From positions 1,178,001 to 1,242,000 of the forward strand of contig OZ219862.1 in assembly GCA_964291445.2 (NCBI GenBank): 64,000 nt of DNA, in the 5' to 3' direction. Both the position numbers and the translations under genes were made by a program. Source of the stretch: JAPOXR01 sp964291445. GTDB taxonomy: Bacteria; Pseudomonadota; Alphaproteobacteria; Rhodobacterales; Rhodobacteraceae. The notes under the pieces are model-generated. The model was not told the DNA's origin and made no database searches. It saw nothing but the letters and a program-made list of their open reading frames with translations. Positions 18,229 to 26,767 of the stretch are shown piece after piece (the first letter of the stretch is position 1; each line of letters opens with the position of its first letter).

Positions 18229-19217
18229 CCGGGCTTCGCATCATCAATTGCGGTCCCGGCACCACGGTCCAGGACCGGGGTCGATTCGGCTGGCGCCGGT
18301 ACGGTGTCTCCACCTCGGGGTACATGGACCCCGAATCGGCAGCATTGGCCAATGCCCTCGCCGGCAACCCGCCAGACACCGCCTGCGTGGAATTCCAAAT
18401 GGCGGGCGGCAGGCTGGCGGTCGAAGGCGGCAGGCTGGTCATTGCGCTCACCGGGCCCGGCACCATGCTCCGGATTGCCGGCGCCACCATCCTCGCCGGA
18501 CGGTCGGCAACCGCCCGGGACGGCGACATCATCGAGATCGGACCGGTCACCGGCGGGGTCTTCGCCTATCTGGCGATCGGCGGCGGGCTTGATCTGCCAC
18601 CGGTCATGGGCAGCCTGTCCGTGCATCGACGCTCCGGCATCGGCGGCAAAGTGCTGGCAGCGGGCGACCTGCTACCGGCGATGGCGCCCGGGCATGGCGC
18701 ATGCCTGCAAACCACCCCGGCCGAGCGCCCCGCCGGTCCCATCCGGTTTGTCGCCGGGCCACAACATGACCATTTCGCCTCCGGCGCCCTCGAATTGCTG
18801 GCCACCAGCACCTTCACCATCAGGCCCGACAGCGACCGCATGGCCTACCGGGTCTCCGGTCCGGCACTCGCCCATCGGGGCGATGGCAATATCGTCTCGG
18901 ACGGGGTGCTCGCCGGCAGTATCCAGGTCCCGGGAGACGGAACACCGACCATCCTGATGCGTGATTGCCAGACCACTGGCGGCTACCCCAAGATTGCCAC
19001 CATCATCAGCGCCGATATCGGTCGCATGGCCCAGATCCCACCGGGCGAGACCGTGCAGTTTGCCCGGGTCACCCTGGAAGACGCAGTCTGTATCGCCCGC
19101 CTGGCCGCCGGACGGCACCAGGAACGGCTGGCGTCAATCCGGCCGGTCACATCCCGGCCTACCACCGAATCCCTGCTCCGGGTCAACCTCGTCGGCGGTG
19201 TGACGGCCGGCCGCTGA
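18225..19217 (+). CDS. pxpC: 5-oxoprolinase subunit C (KipA/allophanate-hydrolase-2 family)
   Basis: 330 residues. Typical AHS2 markers: GPGTTVQDRGRFGWRRYGVS near the N-terminus, GYMDPESAALANALAGN, VEFQMAGG, ILMRDCQTTGGYPKIATI near the C-terminal third. Start ATG 18225 overlaps the PxpB stop (ATGA). A much longer upstream frame in the same phase is a shadow of PxpB. Works with PxpB in ATP-dependent 5-oxoproline or related lactam opening. Confidence 0.9.
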   Translation: MTGLRIINCGPGTTVQDRGRFGWRRYGVSTSGYMDPESAALANALAGNPPDTACVEFQMAGGRLAVEGGRLVIALTGPGTMLRIAGATILAGRSATARDGDIIEIGPVTGGVFAYLAIGGGLDLPPVMGSLSVHRRSGIGGKVLAAGDLLPAMAPGHGACLQTTPAERPAGPIRFVAGPQHDHFASGALELLATSTFTIRPDSDRMAYRVSGPALAHRGDGNIVSDGVLAGSIQVPGDGTPTILMRDCQTTGGYPKIATIISADIGRMAQIPPGETVQFARVTLEDAVCIARLAAGRHQERLASIRPVTSRPTTESLLRVNLVGGVTAGR

Positions 19218-19982
19218 TCAGGCCTGTGCAAAGGGCGCCAGCGTCCAGCCATCGGCCTCGAGTGCCGCACGAATGCCGCGGGCCATGCCAATGGCGGCGG
19301 GATTGTCGCCATGCACGCAGATCGAGTCGATCTCGACCGCCAGGGTTTTGCCCGATTCGGAGACCAGTCGGCGCTCCGACACCATCTCCAGCACCCGACT
19401 ACAGGCTACCTCCGGATCGTGTATCACCGTGCCAGGTCGGCTGCGGGGCGCCAGGTTGAAGCTGTCGGCATAGATCCGGTCGGCATAGACCTCTCGTGCC
19501 GGCTGCAGGCCGGCCTTGTCGGCCGCCCGCTCGGTCGGGGTCCCCGGCATCACCAGCCAGACGAGCGAGGGGTCGGCGGCGGCGATTCCCCGGGCCACTG
19601 CAGCAGCCAGCCCATCATCATCGTTGCACGCATTGCCCAGCGCACCATGGGTCTTGACGTAACTCATCCGGTAACCGGCAAGGCCACAAACCGCCTGGAA
19701 GGCACCGACCTGGTAGGCCACCAGCCTCTCGATTTCGCTGGCGGTTACTCCGGGGGATGGCCGCCGGCCGAAGCCGATCAGGTCCTGGTAGCCGGGATGC
19801 GCCCCGACCGCCACCTTCCTGGCCCTGGCCTTGCAGGCCATGCCATGCATGATGTCGGGATCGCCGGCATGAAAACCACAGGCAACATTTGCCGAGGTCA
19901 CGATGTCCAGCATCGCCTCGTCATCGCCCATCCTCCAGGGCCCGAACCCCTCACCGAGATCGGCATTAAGATCAATCTGCAT
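19218..19982 (-). CDS. pxpA: 5-oxoprolinase subunit A (LamB/YcsF family)
   Basis: About 254 residues starting MQIDLNADLGEGFGPW, the exact family opening. It continues with SANVACGFHAGDP, VGAHPGYQDLIGFGRR, YVKTHGALGNAC and EIDSICVHGDN, which carry the active-site acid and metal-binding residues of YcsF proteins. Upstream in-frame ATGs at 19991 and 19994 have a better GGGGGTG ribosome-binding site, so three to four extra residues are possible. It converges on pxpBC from the opposite strand and is separated from pxpC by no intergenic DNA, an unusual arrangement since pxpA, B and C are normally co-directional. Confidence 0.9.
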   Translation of the reverse strand: MQIDLNADLGEGFGPWRMGDDEAMLDIVTSANVACGFHAGDPDIMHGMACKARARKVAVGAHPGYQDLIGFGRRPSPGVTASEIERLVAYQVGAFQAVCGLAGYRMSYVKTHGALGNACNDDDGLAAAVARGIAAADPSLVWLVMPGTPTERAADKAGLQPAREVYADRIYADSFNLAPRSRPGTVIHDPEVACSRVLEMVSERRLVSESGKTLAVEIDSICVHGDNPAAIGMARGIRAALEADGWTLAPFAQA

Positions 19983-20082
19983 GGCAACCATCATACTACA
20001 TCGCAACACCCCCAACCAAAAGCACATCGAGGCCGCGGCCACAGATGCGGTGTAGCAATTGGCTGGAAGGGGGTGACAACGG

Positions 20083-20805
20083 ATGACGGCGCGGCTTCTG
20101 TATCTCGGCAATGGGCCCAAACTGCAATCGGTTGCCCGGCTCGATGAGCGGTTTGAGGGCTGGGGCCTCGAGGTCGAGCGCCGGTGGGCCTTCGGCGGTG
20201 ACTTTCCGGACAGCATTTCCTGTTATGATGGCGTGTTCCTGTCCGGCAGCCCGCATGGCGCCTACGAGGACATCGACTTCATCCACCGCGAGCATGAATT
20301 GATTGCCGAGGCTGCCGATCGCGACATTCCAATGCTGGGCGTGTGTTTTGGCAGCCAGATTCTTGCCTCTTCCCTTTGCGGACGAGACCAGGTCTTTCGC
20401 CGGAGCCGGTGCGAAATCGGCTACAAGGATCTGCCGGTCTCGGCGGCGGCGGGTGATGATGCCATTGCCTCGGAGTTGGACAAGACCGTGCACATGTTCG
20501 TCTGGCACAATGACGAGGTGCGGGCCGACCATGACGACATGACCGTCCTTGCCTGGTCGGATGAGTGTCCGAACCAGGTCTGGCGTTACCGGGACAGGCC
20601 GTTCTGGGGCATCCAGGGACACCCGGAGATCACCAGGGAGCAGGCGCCGATCTGGTTCGAGGAGAACCGGACACGGATGGAAAATGACGGCGCCGATGTC
20701 GACCAGCTCAAGGCGCAGGCCCATCCCGCCCTGCCGGCCAAGACGATGCTCGCCGGTTTTGCCGCCTTCGTGCAGGAGCGGCACCAGGCACGGGCGGGCG
20801 CATGA
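20083..20805 (+). CDS. class-I glutamine amidotransferase-like protein
   Basis: 240 residues with the full triad: Cys88 in GVCFGSQ, His180 and Glu182 in GIQGHPEI. GSPHGAYED supplies the oxyanion region. It resembles stand-alone GMP-synthase-like GATases and gamma-glutamyl hydrolases (PuuD-like), not a biosynthetic subunit. It overlaps the next gene (M24 hydrolase) by ATGA and is divergent from pxpA, so it probably releases ammonia or glutamate from a gamma-glutamyl or amide intermediate in the same pathway. The role is inferred. Confidence 0.75.
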   Translation: MTARLLYLGNGPKLQSVARLDERFEGWGLEVERRWAFGGDFPDSISCYDGVFLSGSPHGAYEDIDFIHREHELIAEAADRDIPMLGVCFGSQILASSLCGRDQVFRRSRCEIGYKDLPVSAAAGDDAIASELDKTVHMFVWHNDEVRADHDDMTVLAWSDECPNQVWRYRDRPFWGIQGHPEITREQAPIWFEENRTRMENDGADVDQLKAQAHPALPAKTMLAGFAAFVQERHQARAGA

Positions 20806-21935
20806 ACGGCATCGCCAGCCCGTGGTTCGACCGGGCCGAATACCTGGCGCGGCTCGAGCGGGTGCAGCAATCACTGGTCGGGCGAGGTCTTGATGGCCTG
20901 GTTGCCTTCCAGCCCGAAACCGTCACCTGGCTGACCGGGTTCTTCACCCGCGGCTATGGCAGCCTGCAATGCGCAGTGGTCCCGGCCAGCGGGCTTCCGA
21001 TCATCATCTGCCGCGATGTCGAGGAATACTACCTTGACGCCACCTGCGTGTTTCCAGACCGCGACATGTGGTCGGATGGCGAGGATTCTCTGGGAGCAGT
21101 TGCTCGTACCATCACCCGGCTGACGGGAAATTCCGCCCGCCTCGGTATCGAATTGTCGGCCTGGCCGCTGTCGGCCGGCAGGTACGGCAGGCTGAGAGAG
21201 TCCCTTCCTGGCGTGTCCTGGCTGGATGAGAGCCGGCTGGTGGCAGCCATGCGGCTGATCAAGAGCGAGGCCGAAATCGCCTATCAGCGTCGGGCGGGCA
21301 AAGCGGCCGAGGCGGGAATGCGGGCGGCAATCGATACCGCCCGGGCCGGCACCAGCGAGCGCGAGATGGCGGCTGAAATCTGCGCGGCGATGATTCGATC
21401 CGGCAGCGACCTTCCCGGCCCCGGCGTCCTGTCATCCGGCGAGAGGGCGTTTCACCTGCATGGCGGCTATTCCGACCGGATCCTGGAAACCGGTGACCTG
21501 GTCCAGGTGGAGACAACGCCGAATGTGCGACACTACCATGCCCGCTTCATGCGTCCGGTACGGGTTGGCCAGGCTTCCGACGAGGACTACCAGGTGGTCG
21601 ATACGCTGATTGCCATCCAGGACGCGGCGCTGGCCGAGGTGCGGGCCGGGGTGGCGGCTGCGGCTGCGGACCGGGTCTATCGCCAGGGCGTGCTCACTGC
21701 TGGCCTGCGAGACAGCTACACCAACAAGACCTTCTACTCGGTCGGGCTGCTGCTGCAGCCCTCGGGCGGCGAGTCCCTGGAAGCCACGCCCGGCTCCGAC
21801 TGGATGTTCGAGGCCGGCATGACCTTCCACACCTATGTACTGGCCCGGGGCTTCGGGATGTCGGAGACCATTGCCGTCACCGCCGATGGCCATGAACGGT
21901 TGACCAATTTCGACCGGCAACTTTTCGTCTCCTGA
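20802..21935 (+). CDS. second M24-fold hydrolase (ectoine-hydrolase/creatinase-like)
   Basis: 377 residues, creatinase-type N-terminal domain (LVAFQPETVTWLTGFFT) plus pita-bread domain. Metal-site equivalents read LVQVETTPNVRHYHARF, FYSVGLLLQPSG, GMTFHTYVL and GFGMSETIAVT; only the last glutamate seems kept. The closing SETIAVT...LTNFDRQLFV pattern is reminiscent of ectoine hydrolase DoeA. It is clearly a paralogue of the protein at 13768-14946 but not a close duplicate. Last gene of the rightward part of the locus. Confidence 0.75.
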   Translation: MNGIASPWFDRAEYLARLERVQQSLVGRGLDGLVAFQPETVTWLTGFFTRGYGSLQCAVVPASGLPIIICRDVEEYYLDATCVFPDRDMWSDGEDSLGAVARTITRLTGNSARLGIELSAWPLSAGRYGRLRESLPGVSWLDESRLVAAMRLIKSEAEIAYQRRAGKAAEAGMRAAIDTARAGTSEREMAAEICAAMIRSGSDLPGPGVLSSGERAFHLHGGYSDRILETGDLVQVETTPNVRHYHARFMRPVRVGQASDEDYQVVDTLIAIQDAALAEVRAGVAAAAADRVYRQGVLTAGLRDSYTNKTFYSVGLLLQPSGGESLEATPGSDWMFEAGMTFHTYVLARGFGMSETIAVTADGHERLTNFDRQLFVS

Positions 21936-22112
21936 TCGCCCGCCAACAGCGGATGGCACGGCCATGCGGTGTCCACGTGCCCCTTTCCAGCCGAACTTGC
22001 GGTGGACAATCGTGAATTGAGCCTTGCACACCATGCGCCGGACTCCGTAAACCGGACGCCGCCACACGCGACCCCTCGATTCGTCCGCCCCCCTGGCCGC
22101 CAAAGCATTGAT

Positions 22113-23027
22113 ATGCAGGTTTATCTTCCGATAGCAGAAGTCTCGGTCAATGCCTTCCTGCTGCTTGGCCTGGGAGGCCTGGTTGGCATCCTCTCCGGAA
22201 TGTTCGGGGTTGGCGGCGGTTTCCTGATGACACCGCTGCTGTTCTTTATCGGCATCCCGCCAGCCGTGGCCGTCGCAACCGAAGCCAACCAGATCGTGGC
22301 CTCATCGATTTCCGGCGCCCTGGCCCATTACCGTCGAAAAACGGTCGATCTGCAGATGGGTGTCTATCTGCTGGCCGGCGGCGTGGTCGGTGCCGCGGTC
22401 GGCGTGCAGTTCTTTGCCCTATTGCGCGAGATCGGCCAGGTCGATCTCCTGGTCCGGCTCTGTTACGTGGTCTTTCTCGGCGTGATCGGCAGCCTGATGT
22501 TTGTCGAGAGCCTTCGCACCATCATGCGGACACGATCGCGCCGCGGCGTGCGGCGCAAGCTTCACAAGCATGGCTGGATTCATGGCCTGCCCTTCAAGGT
22601 GAAATTCCGGACCTCGGGCCTCTACATCAGCGCCATCCCGCCGCTGGTCGTTGGCGCCTTTGTCGGCATCCTGGCGGCGATCATGGGCGTCGGCGGCGGG
22701 TTCATCATGGTCCCGGCAATGATCTACATTCTCGGCATGCCGACAAAGGTCGTGGTCGGAACGTCGCTGTTCCAGATCGTGTTTGTCACCGGGTTCACGA
22801 CGATCATGCACGCCACCACCAACCAGACGGTCGACCTGGCGCTGGCGGTTCTGCTGTTCGTCGGCGGCGTGATCGGTGCCCAGGTCGGAACCAGGATTGG
22901 CATCAGGCTGCCGGCCGAGCAGTTGCGAGTCCTGCTGGCACTCATCGTGCTCGCGGTCTGCGCCAAGCTTGCACTCGACCTGGTTCTCCAGCCTTCCGAG
23001 CTCTATTCCCTGGAGCGGGTCGGATGA
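22113..23027 (+). CDS. TauE/SafE family membrane exporter
   Basis: 304 residues from ATG 22113 (MQVYLPIAEVSVN); an upstream extension to 21969 lacks homology. Two similar halves each carry the family glycine motif: LSGMFGVGGGFLMTPLL near residue 30 and AIMGVGGGFIMVPAMIY near residue 195. Eight to nine hydrophobic helices. Members move sulfite, sulfoacetate or other organosulfonates across the inner membrane. Its stop overlaps the next gene by ATGA, and that partner (TIGR02186) is typical of alphaproteobacteria. Confidence 0.87.
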   Translation: MQVYLPIAEVSVNAFLLLGLGGLVGILSGMFGVGGGFLMTPLLFFIGIPPAVAVATEANQIVASSISGALAHYRRKTVDLQMGVYLLAGGVVGAAVGVQFFALLREIGQVDLLVRLCYVVFLGVIGSLMFVESLRTIMRTRSRRGVRRKLHKHGWIHGLPFKVKFRTSGLYISAIPPLVVGAFVGILAAIMGVGGGFIMVPAMIYILGMPTKVVVGTSLFQIVFVTGFTTIMHATTNQTVDLALAVLLFVGGVIGAQVGTRIGIRLPAEQLRVLLALIVLAVCAKLALDLVLQPSELYSLERVG

Positions 23028-23788
23028 GGGTTCTCTGCTCGGTTCTGCTGGTTGCGCTGGCGGGTATCGGCAATTTGGCCGCCAGCGAATCCGTGGTGTC
23101 GGTTCTCAGCCAGAACCGCATCTCGATCACCGCCAATTTCGATGGCTCGGAGATCTTCATCTTCGGCGCCATCAAGCGTGATGCCCCGATCGAGGAAGGG
23201 CGGGACATCGATGTCATCATCACAGTCGCCGGGCCGCAGGAGCCGGTGATCGTCCGTCGAAAGAAACGGATACTCGGCGTATGGGTCAATGCCGATACCG
23301 TGGAGGTCGATTCGGCGCCGAGCTTCTACTCGGTGGCGACAACACGGCCGCTGAAGGACATTGTCAGCAATGTCGAGGACCTCGTGAAGGATATCAGCGT
23401 CAATGAACTCATCAGGTCGGTTGGCGCACCGCAACACATTCACGATTCACCGGAATTTACCAAGGCGTTGATACGAATCCGTGAACGCAGCGGCCTGTAC
23501 TCGCTGCAACCGGTGCCGATCACCGTCAGGGAGGACACGCTGTTTGGGGCCCGGTTTGCCCTGCCGGCAAACCTGGTCGAAGGCGAATACCTGGCGAGGA
23601 TCTTCCTGGTCAGGGACAAGAAAGTCATTTCCGAGCACAGCAACAAGATCGAGGTCCGCAAGGTCGGGCTGGAGCGTTGGATCTACTCGGAGGCCCACAA
23701 CCACGCCTTTACCTATGGCTTGCTGTGCGTGCTGGTCGCTGTTGCCACCGGATGGATTGCCTCGGCGGTCTTCCGCCGGTTCGGCTGA
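23024..23788 (+). CDS. TIGR02186 family periplasmic membrane-anchored protein
   Basis: 254 residues: N-terminal signal sequence (VLLVALAGIGNLAAS), a soluble region beginning VVSVLSQNRISITANFDG, and one C-terminal helix (AFTYGLLCVLVAVATGWIA) that would leave most of the protein in the periplasm. The family is known mainly from its genomic pairing with TauE/SafE permeases, as here. Probable accessory protein for the exporter; biochemical function not established. Confidence 0.8.
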   Translation: MRVLCSVLLVALAGIGNLAASESVVSVLSQNRISITANFDGSEIFIFGAIKRDAPIEEGRDIDVIITVAGPQEPVIVRRKKRILGVWVNADTVEVDSAPSFYSVATTRPLKDIVSNVEDLVKDISVNELIRSVGAPQHIHDSPEFTKALIRIRERSGLYSLQPVPITVREDTLFGARFALPANLVEGEYLARIFLVRDKKVISEHSNKIEVRKVGLERWIYSEAHNHAFTYGLLCVLVAVATGWIASAVFRRFG

Positions 23789-23925
23789 TCCGGCACGAGG
23801 CCCGCACCCGCCCTGCGGCCGGTTTGCCAGCCAGGCGCTGGCAGCGGTGCCGGATGGGGCAAAATCTGGACAAACCGCCGGGGCGGGCCTAAAGATGTCC
23901 GGGAATTCAGACTTGCTGACAGGTG

Positions 23926-24759
23926 ATGACCATGCTGAGAACAACCGGAATTGCCGCAATCGTGGCGCTGTACTCGTTGGTTCCGCTGACTGCCAACGCC
24001 CAGGGAGACTGCGCCGAGGGAAAGACCATTTCACCGGGCGTGCTGACAATTGCCACCGGCAACCCGGCCTATTTTCCGTGGGTCATCGATGACGACCCGG
24101 AAAGCGGCAACGGGTTCGAAGCCGCTGTCGCCTATGCCGTCGCTGCCGAGATGGGTTTTGCAAAAGACGCGGTAGCCTGGGTCAGGACCGGCTTCGACGA
24201 ATCGATCCAGCCGGGCGAGAAGAATTTCGACTTCAACCTGCAACAGTTCTCGATCACCGAAGATCGGGAAAAGGTGATTGATTTCTCCATGCCATACTAC
24301 TCGGCCGCCATGGCCGTGCTGACCCGCCAGGACGTTGTCGATGCCGGCGCCAGCCCCGACATGGACTCGCTGCGCGGCCTCAAATGGGGTGCAGCGGCCA
24401 GCACCACGGCCGTGCCCATGCTCACGGATTTCATCAATCCGGATTCCGACTCGCTCCTCTACAATGACAGTGCAGATGTGGTCGAGGCCATGAAGGCCAA
24501 CCAGATTGATGCGGCACTCTTCGACCTGCCAACCGCCCTCTATCTTTCGGCCGTCGTGCTGGATGGCGGGACCATACTCGGGCAGTTTCCGGCGTCACGC
24601 TCCGATAATCCGGACAATTTCGGCCTGCTCATGCAGGAAGGAAACCCGCTCAGGGACTGCGTCAACGCGGCGATTTCCGCATTGTCTGCCAATGGCAGCC
24701 TGGCCGAGATCGAGGCCGTCTGGCTGTCGGAGACCACCGGGGTACCGGTCATCCAGTAA
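23926..24759 (+). CDS. polar amino-acid ABC transporter solute-binding protein (family 3)
   Basis: About 277 residues with a cleavable signal (IAAIVALYSLVPLTANAQG), then a family-3 binding protein: GVLTIATGNPAYFPWVIDD, NGFEAAVAYAVAAEMGF, FDFNLQQFSITEDREKVIDF and the hinge SLRGLKWGAAASTTA. ATG 23926 is chosen; GTG 23923 and ATG 23932 are alternatives. First gene of a three-gene amino-acid importer; no lipobox, so freely periplasmic. Confidence 0.88.
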   Translation: MTMLRTTGIAAIVALYSLVPLTANAQGDCAEGKTISPGVLTIATGNPAYFPWVIDDDPESGNGFEAAVAYAVAAEMGFAKDAVAWVRTGFDESIQPGEKNFDFNLQQFSITEDREKVIDFSMPYYSAAMAVLTRQDVVDAGASPDMDSLRGLKWGAAASTTAVPMLTDFINPDSDSLLYNDSADVVEAMKANQIDAALFDLPTALYLSAVVLDGGTILGQFPASRSDNPDNFGLLMQEGNPLRDCVNAAISALSANGSLAEIEAVWLSETTGVPVIQ

Positions 24760-24762
24760 GCG

Positions 24763-25605
24763 TTGACCCATAATGAACAGCGATCGGCCGGCAAACGCTT
24801 CGGCCGTATCGAGTTTGAAAGAAAAACGCGCCGCAAATCGCTGACGGTTGCCAGCATCTCGACACTGGCGGTCGTGGCGGCGCTGGTCCTGCTTGTTCCC
24901 CTGGCTCCCGGCTGGGAGGCGGTGAAGAACAGTTTCTTCAACTGGGACATTTTCACCAGGACATTTCCGACCCTGCTGCAGGCATTCCTGCTGGACGTTG
25001 CCATCTTTGCCTGGTCGGCGCCGCTGATCGCCGCCTGGGCGCTGGTCATTGCCATCTGCCGGGATGTCCGCTCCCCGGCGCTGTTTCCGCTTCGCCTGTT
25101 TGCCATGATCTACACCGACATCTTCCGCGGTGTTCCGGTGGTGCTGGTCGTCTACCTGGTCGGCTTTGGCATACCGGGGCTTGGTCTCGGTCGTCCGTGG
25201 AATTCGCCCTATCTGTGGGGATCGATCGCGCTGATCCTGACCTACTCGGCCTATGTCGCCGAGATCTACCGCTCTGGGATTGAATCGGTTCATGTCAGCC
25301 AGCGCAGCGCCGCCCTGTCGCTCGGCCTGTCACAGGCCGACGTGATGCGCTACGTCATCCTGCCGCAGGCGCTGCGCCGGGTCATACCAGCCAACATGAA
25401 CATGCTGATCGCCCTGCAGAAGGACGTGGCACTCCTGTCGTTCATCGGGCCGGTCGAAATCTTCCGGCAGGCCGGAGTGTTCAAGTCGCTGCTGGCAAAT
25501 TTCACGCCTTACGTGGTGGCGGCGGTGATATTCCTCGCCGTCACAGTGCCGGCCACCAGGCTGACCGACAGCATGATCGCCCGGCAGAACCGACGGAGGA
25601 GTTGA
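24763..25605 (+). CDS. polar amino-acid ABC transporter permease
   Basis: 280 residues from TTG 24763, 3 bases after the binding-protein gene. A longer-than-usual N-terminal cytoplasmic tail with many charged residues precedes the first helix (LAVVAALVLLVPLAP). The HisM/GlnP-type signature SAALSLGLSQADVMRYVILPQALRRVIPANMNML is near residue 185. Its final codons (MIARQNRRRS) lie in the first unit of a tandem duplication described separately. Confidence 0.88.
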   Translation: MTHNEQRSAGKRFGRIEFERKTRRKSLTVASISTLAVVAALVLLVPLAPGWEAVKNSFFNWDIFTRTFPTLLQAFLLDVAIFAWSAPLIAAWALVIAICRDVRSPALFPLRLFAMIYTDIFRGVPVVLVVYLVGFGIPGLGLGRPWNSPYLWGSIALILTYSAYVAEIYRSGIESVHVSQRSAALSLGLSQADVMRYVILPQALRRVIPANMNMLIALQKDVALLSFIGPVEIFRQAGVFKSLLANFTPYVVAAVIFLAVTVPATRLTDSMIARQNRRRS

Positions 25606-25700
25606 TGTGCCCAAGCTCCGCCTGCATGGGGTCGGCATGATTGCCCGGCGGAACCGGAGGAAGGGTTGAGATGCCCAAGCTACGCCTGCATGCGGTCAGC
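25573..25700 (+). repeat. degenerate tandem duplication (2 x 64 bp) of the permease/ATPase gene junction
   Basis: Units 25573-25636 and 25637-25700 align without gaps with 11 mismatches in 64. Each unit holds the permease C-terminus (ATGAT[C/T]GCCCGGC...), a stop codon, and the ATPase N-terminus (CCCAAGCT...CTGCATG). Unit 1 thus ends the real permease and begins a false ATPase start (GTG 25607). Unit 2 ends a false permease tail (stop at 25667-25669) and begins the real ATPase (ATG 25671). The chimeric 20-codon frame from 25607 joins the two ends. Confidence 0.85.
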
Positions 25701-26399
25701 AAGAGTTTCGGCGAGCTTCGGGTCCTCGACAATATCGACCTGTCGGTGGAGAAGGGCGAATTGGTCTGCCTGATCGGATCCTCCGGTTCCGGCAAGTCCA
25801 CCCTTTTGCAAGCCATCAACCTGCTGACACCGATCGATGACGGCGCCATCTGGCTTGACGATGCCGACATTTCCCTTCCCGGCCTGGACCCGCGCCCGGT
25901 GCGGGAACAGATCGGCATGGTGTTCCAGAGCTACAATCTGTTCCCGCACATGACGGCGCTCGACAACGTGCTCCTGGCACCACGGCGTGTCCTGAAGGAG
26001 CCTGAAGACTCCCTGCTGCCGCGGGTTGAAGCGCTTTTTGCCCGGTTCGGTCTTGCCAACCATCTCGACCATTGGCCGGACCAGCTCTCGGGAGGCCAGC
26101 AGCAGCGGGTGGCCATCGTCCGGGCCCTGGCCATGGCACCACGCATCATGCTGTTCGATGAAATCACCTCGGCCCTCGATCCGGAACTGGTTGGCGAGGT
26201 GCTGGACGTTCTCCACCAGCTCAAGCGTGACGGCATGACCATGCTGATCGCCACGCATGAACTCTCATTTGCCCGCGAGGCGGCCGACAAGGTGTGCTTC
26301 CTGAGCCAGGGAATCATCCTTGAACAGGGGCCCCCGGGCGAATTGTTCGAAAACCCGCAACACGACCGAACCCGCGCCTTCCTGGCACGCATGCCCTGA
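25671..26399 (+). CDS. polar amino-acid ABC transporter ATPase (GlnQ/HisP type)
   Basis: 242 residues. Walker A GSSGSGKSTL (about 36-45), Q-loop MVFQSYNLFPHMT, signature LSGGQQQRVAIVRALAM, Walker B IMLFDEITSALDPE and H-loop ATHELSFAREA. Usual length. The start ATG 25671 follows a GGAGGAAGGG ribosome-binding site located in the second unit of the junction duplication. Energises the amino-acid importer. Confidence 0.92.
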   Translation: MPKLRLHAVSKSFGELRVLDNIDLSVEKGELVCLIGSSGSGKSTLLQAINLLTPIDDGAIWLDDADISLPGLDPRPVREQIGMVFQSYNLFPHMTALDNVLLAPRRVLKEPEDSLLPRVEALFARFGLANHLDHWPDQLSGGQQQRVAIVRALAMAPRIMLFDEITSALDPELVGEVLDVLHQLKRDGMTMLIATHELSFAREAADKVCFLSQGIILEQGPPGELFENPQHDRTRAFLARMP

Positions 26400-26466
26400 T
26401 CGCACACCATGATCCGACATCGATGCAATCGAACCCGACCAGGCCACGGTACAACCCGGCCCTGAC

Positions 26467-26767
26467 TCACCCGACCCCGAGCGACCTCTTGCTGGAAGCG
26501 TCCTCCAATGGCTTTATCCCCGACATATCAACATTGGCATGAACAACACCAAAATTCTGTTGCATGTTCAGCCAGAACTCGGGGTTGCACCGCATAAGCA
26601 GGCAAGGCGCAGGGCGACATCCACGGTCACGCCAGTCGTTTCCCTGGTCAACCTCCAAATACCGGTGCGAGGCACGTTGAGCCGCCCGGCGGTTGACCTT
26701 CGCTCATATCGAGCGGAACCAGGAACTCGTGTTTCAATAATTCACCGTGATGGCACGGGTTCTTCAT
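26467..26767 (-). pseudogene. higA: HigA-family antitoxin remnant
   Basis: Reading leftward from ATG 26767, three frames in succession give one HigA-like protein: MKNPCHHGELLKHEFLVPLD, then RLNVPRTGIWRL and TGVTVDVALRLA, then TPEFWLNMQQNF and IKPLEDAS. This is the standard XRE helix-turn-helix antitoxin layout, normally about 100 residues, here broken by at least two indels. Its start overlaps the stop of the HigB remnant (ATGA), as in living higBA operons. Confidence 0.7.
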
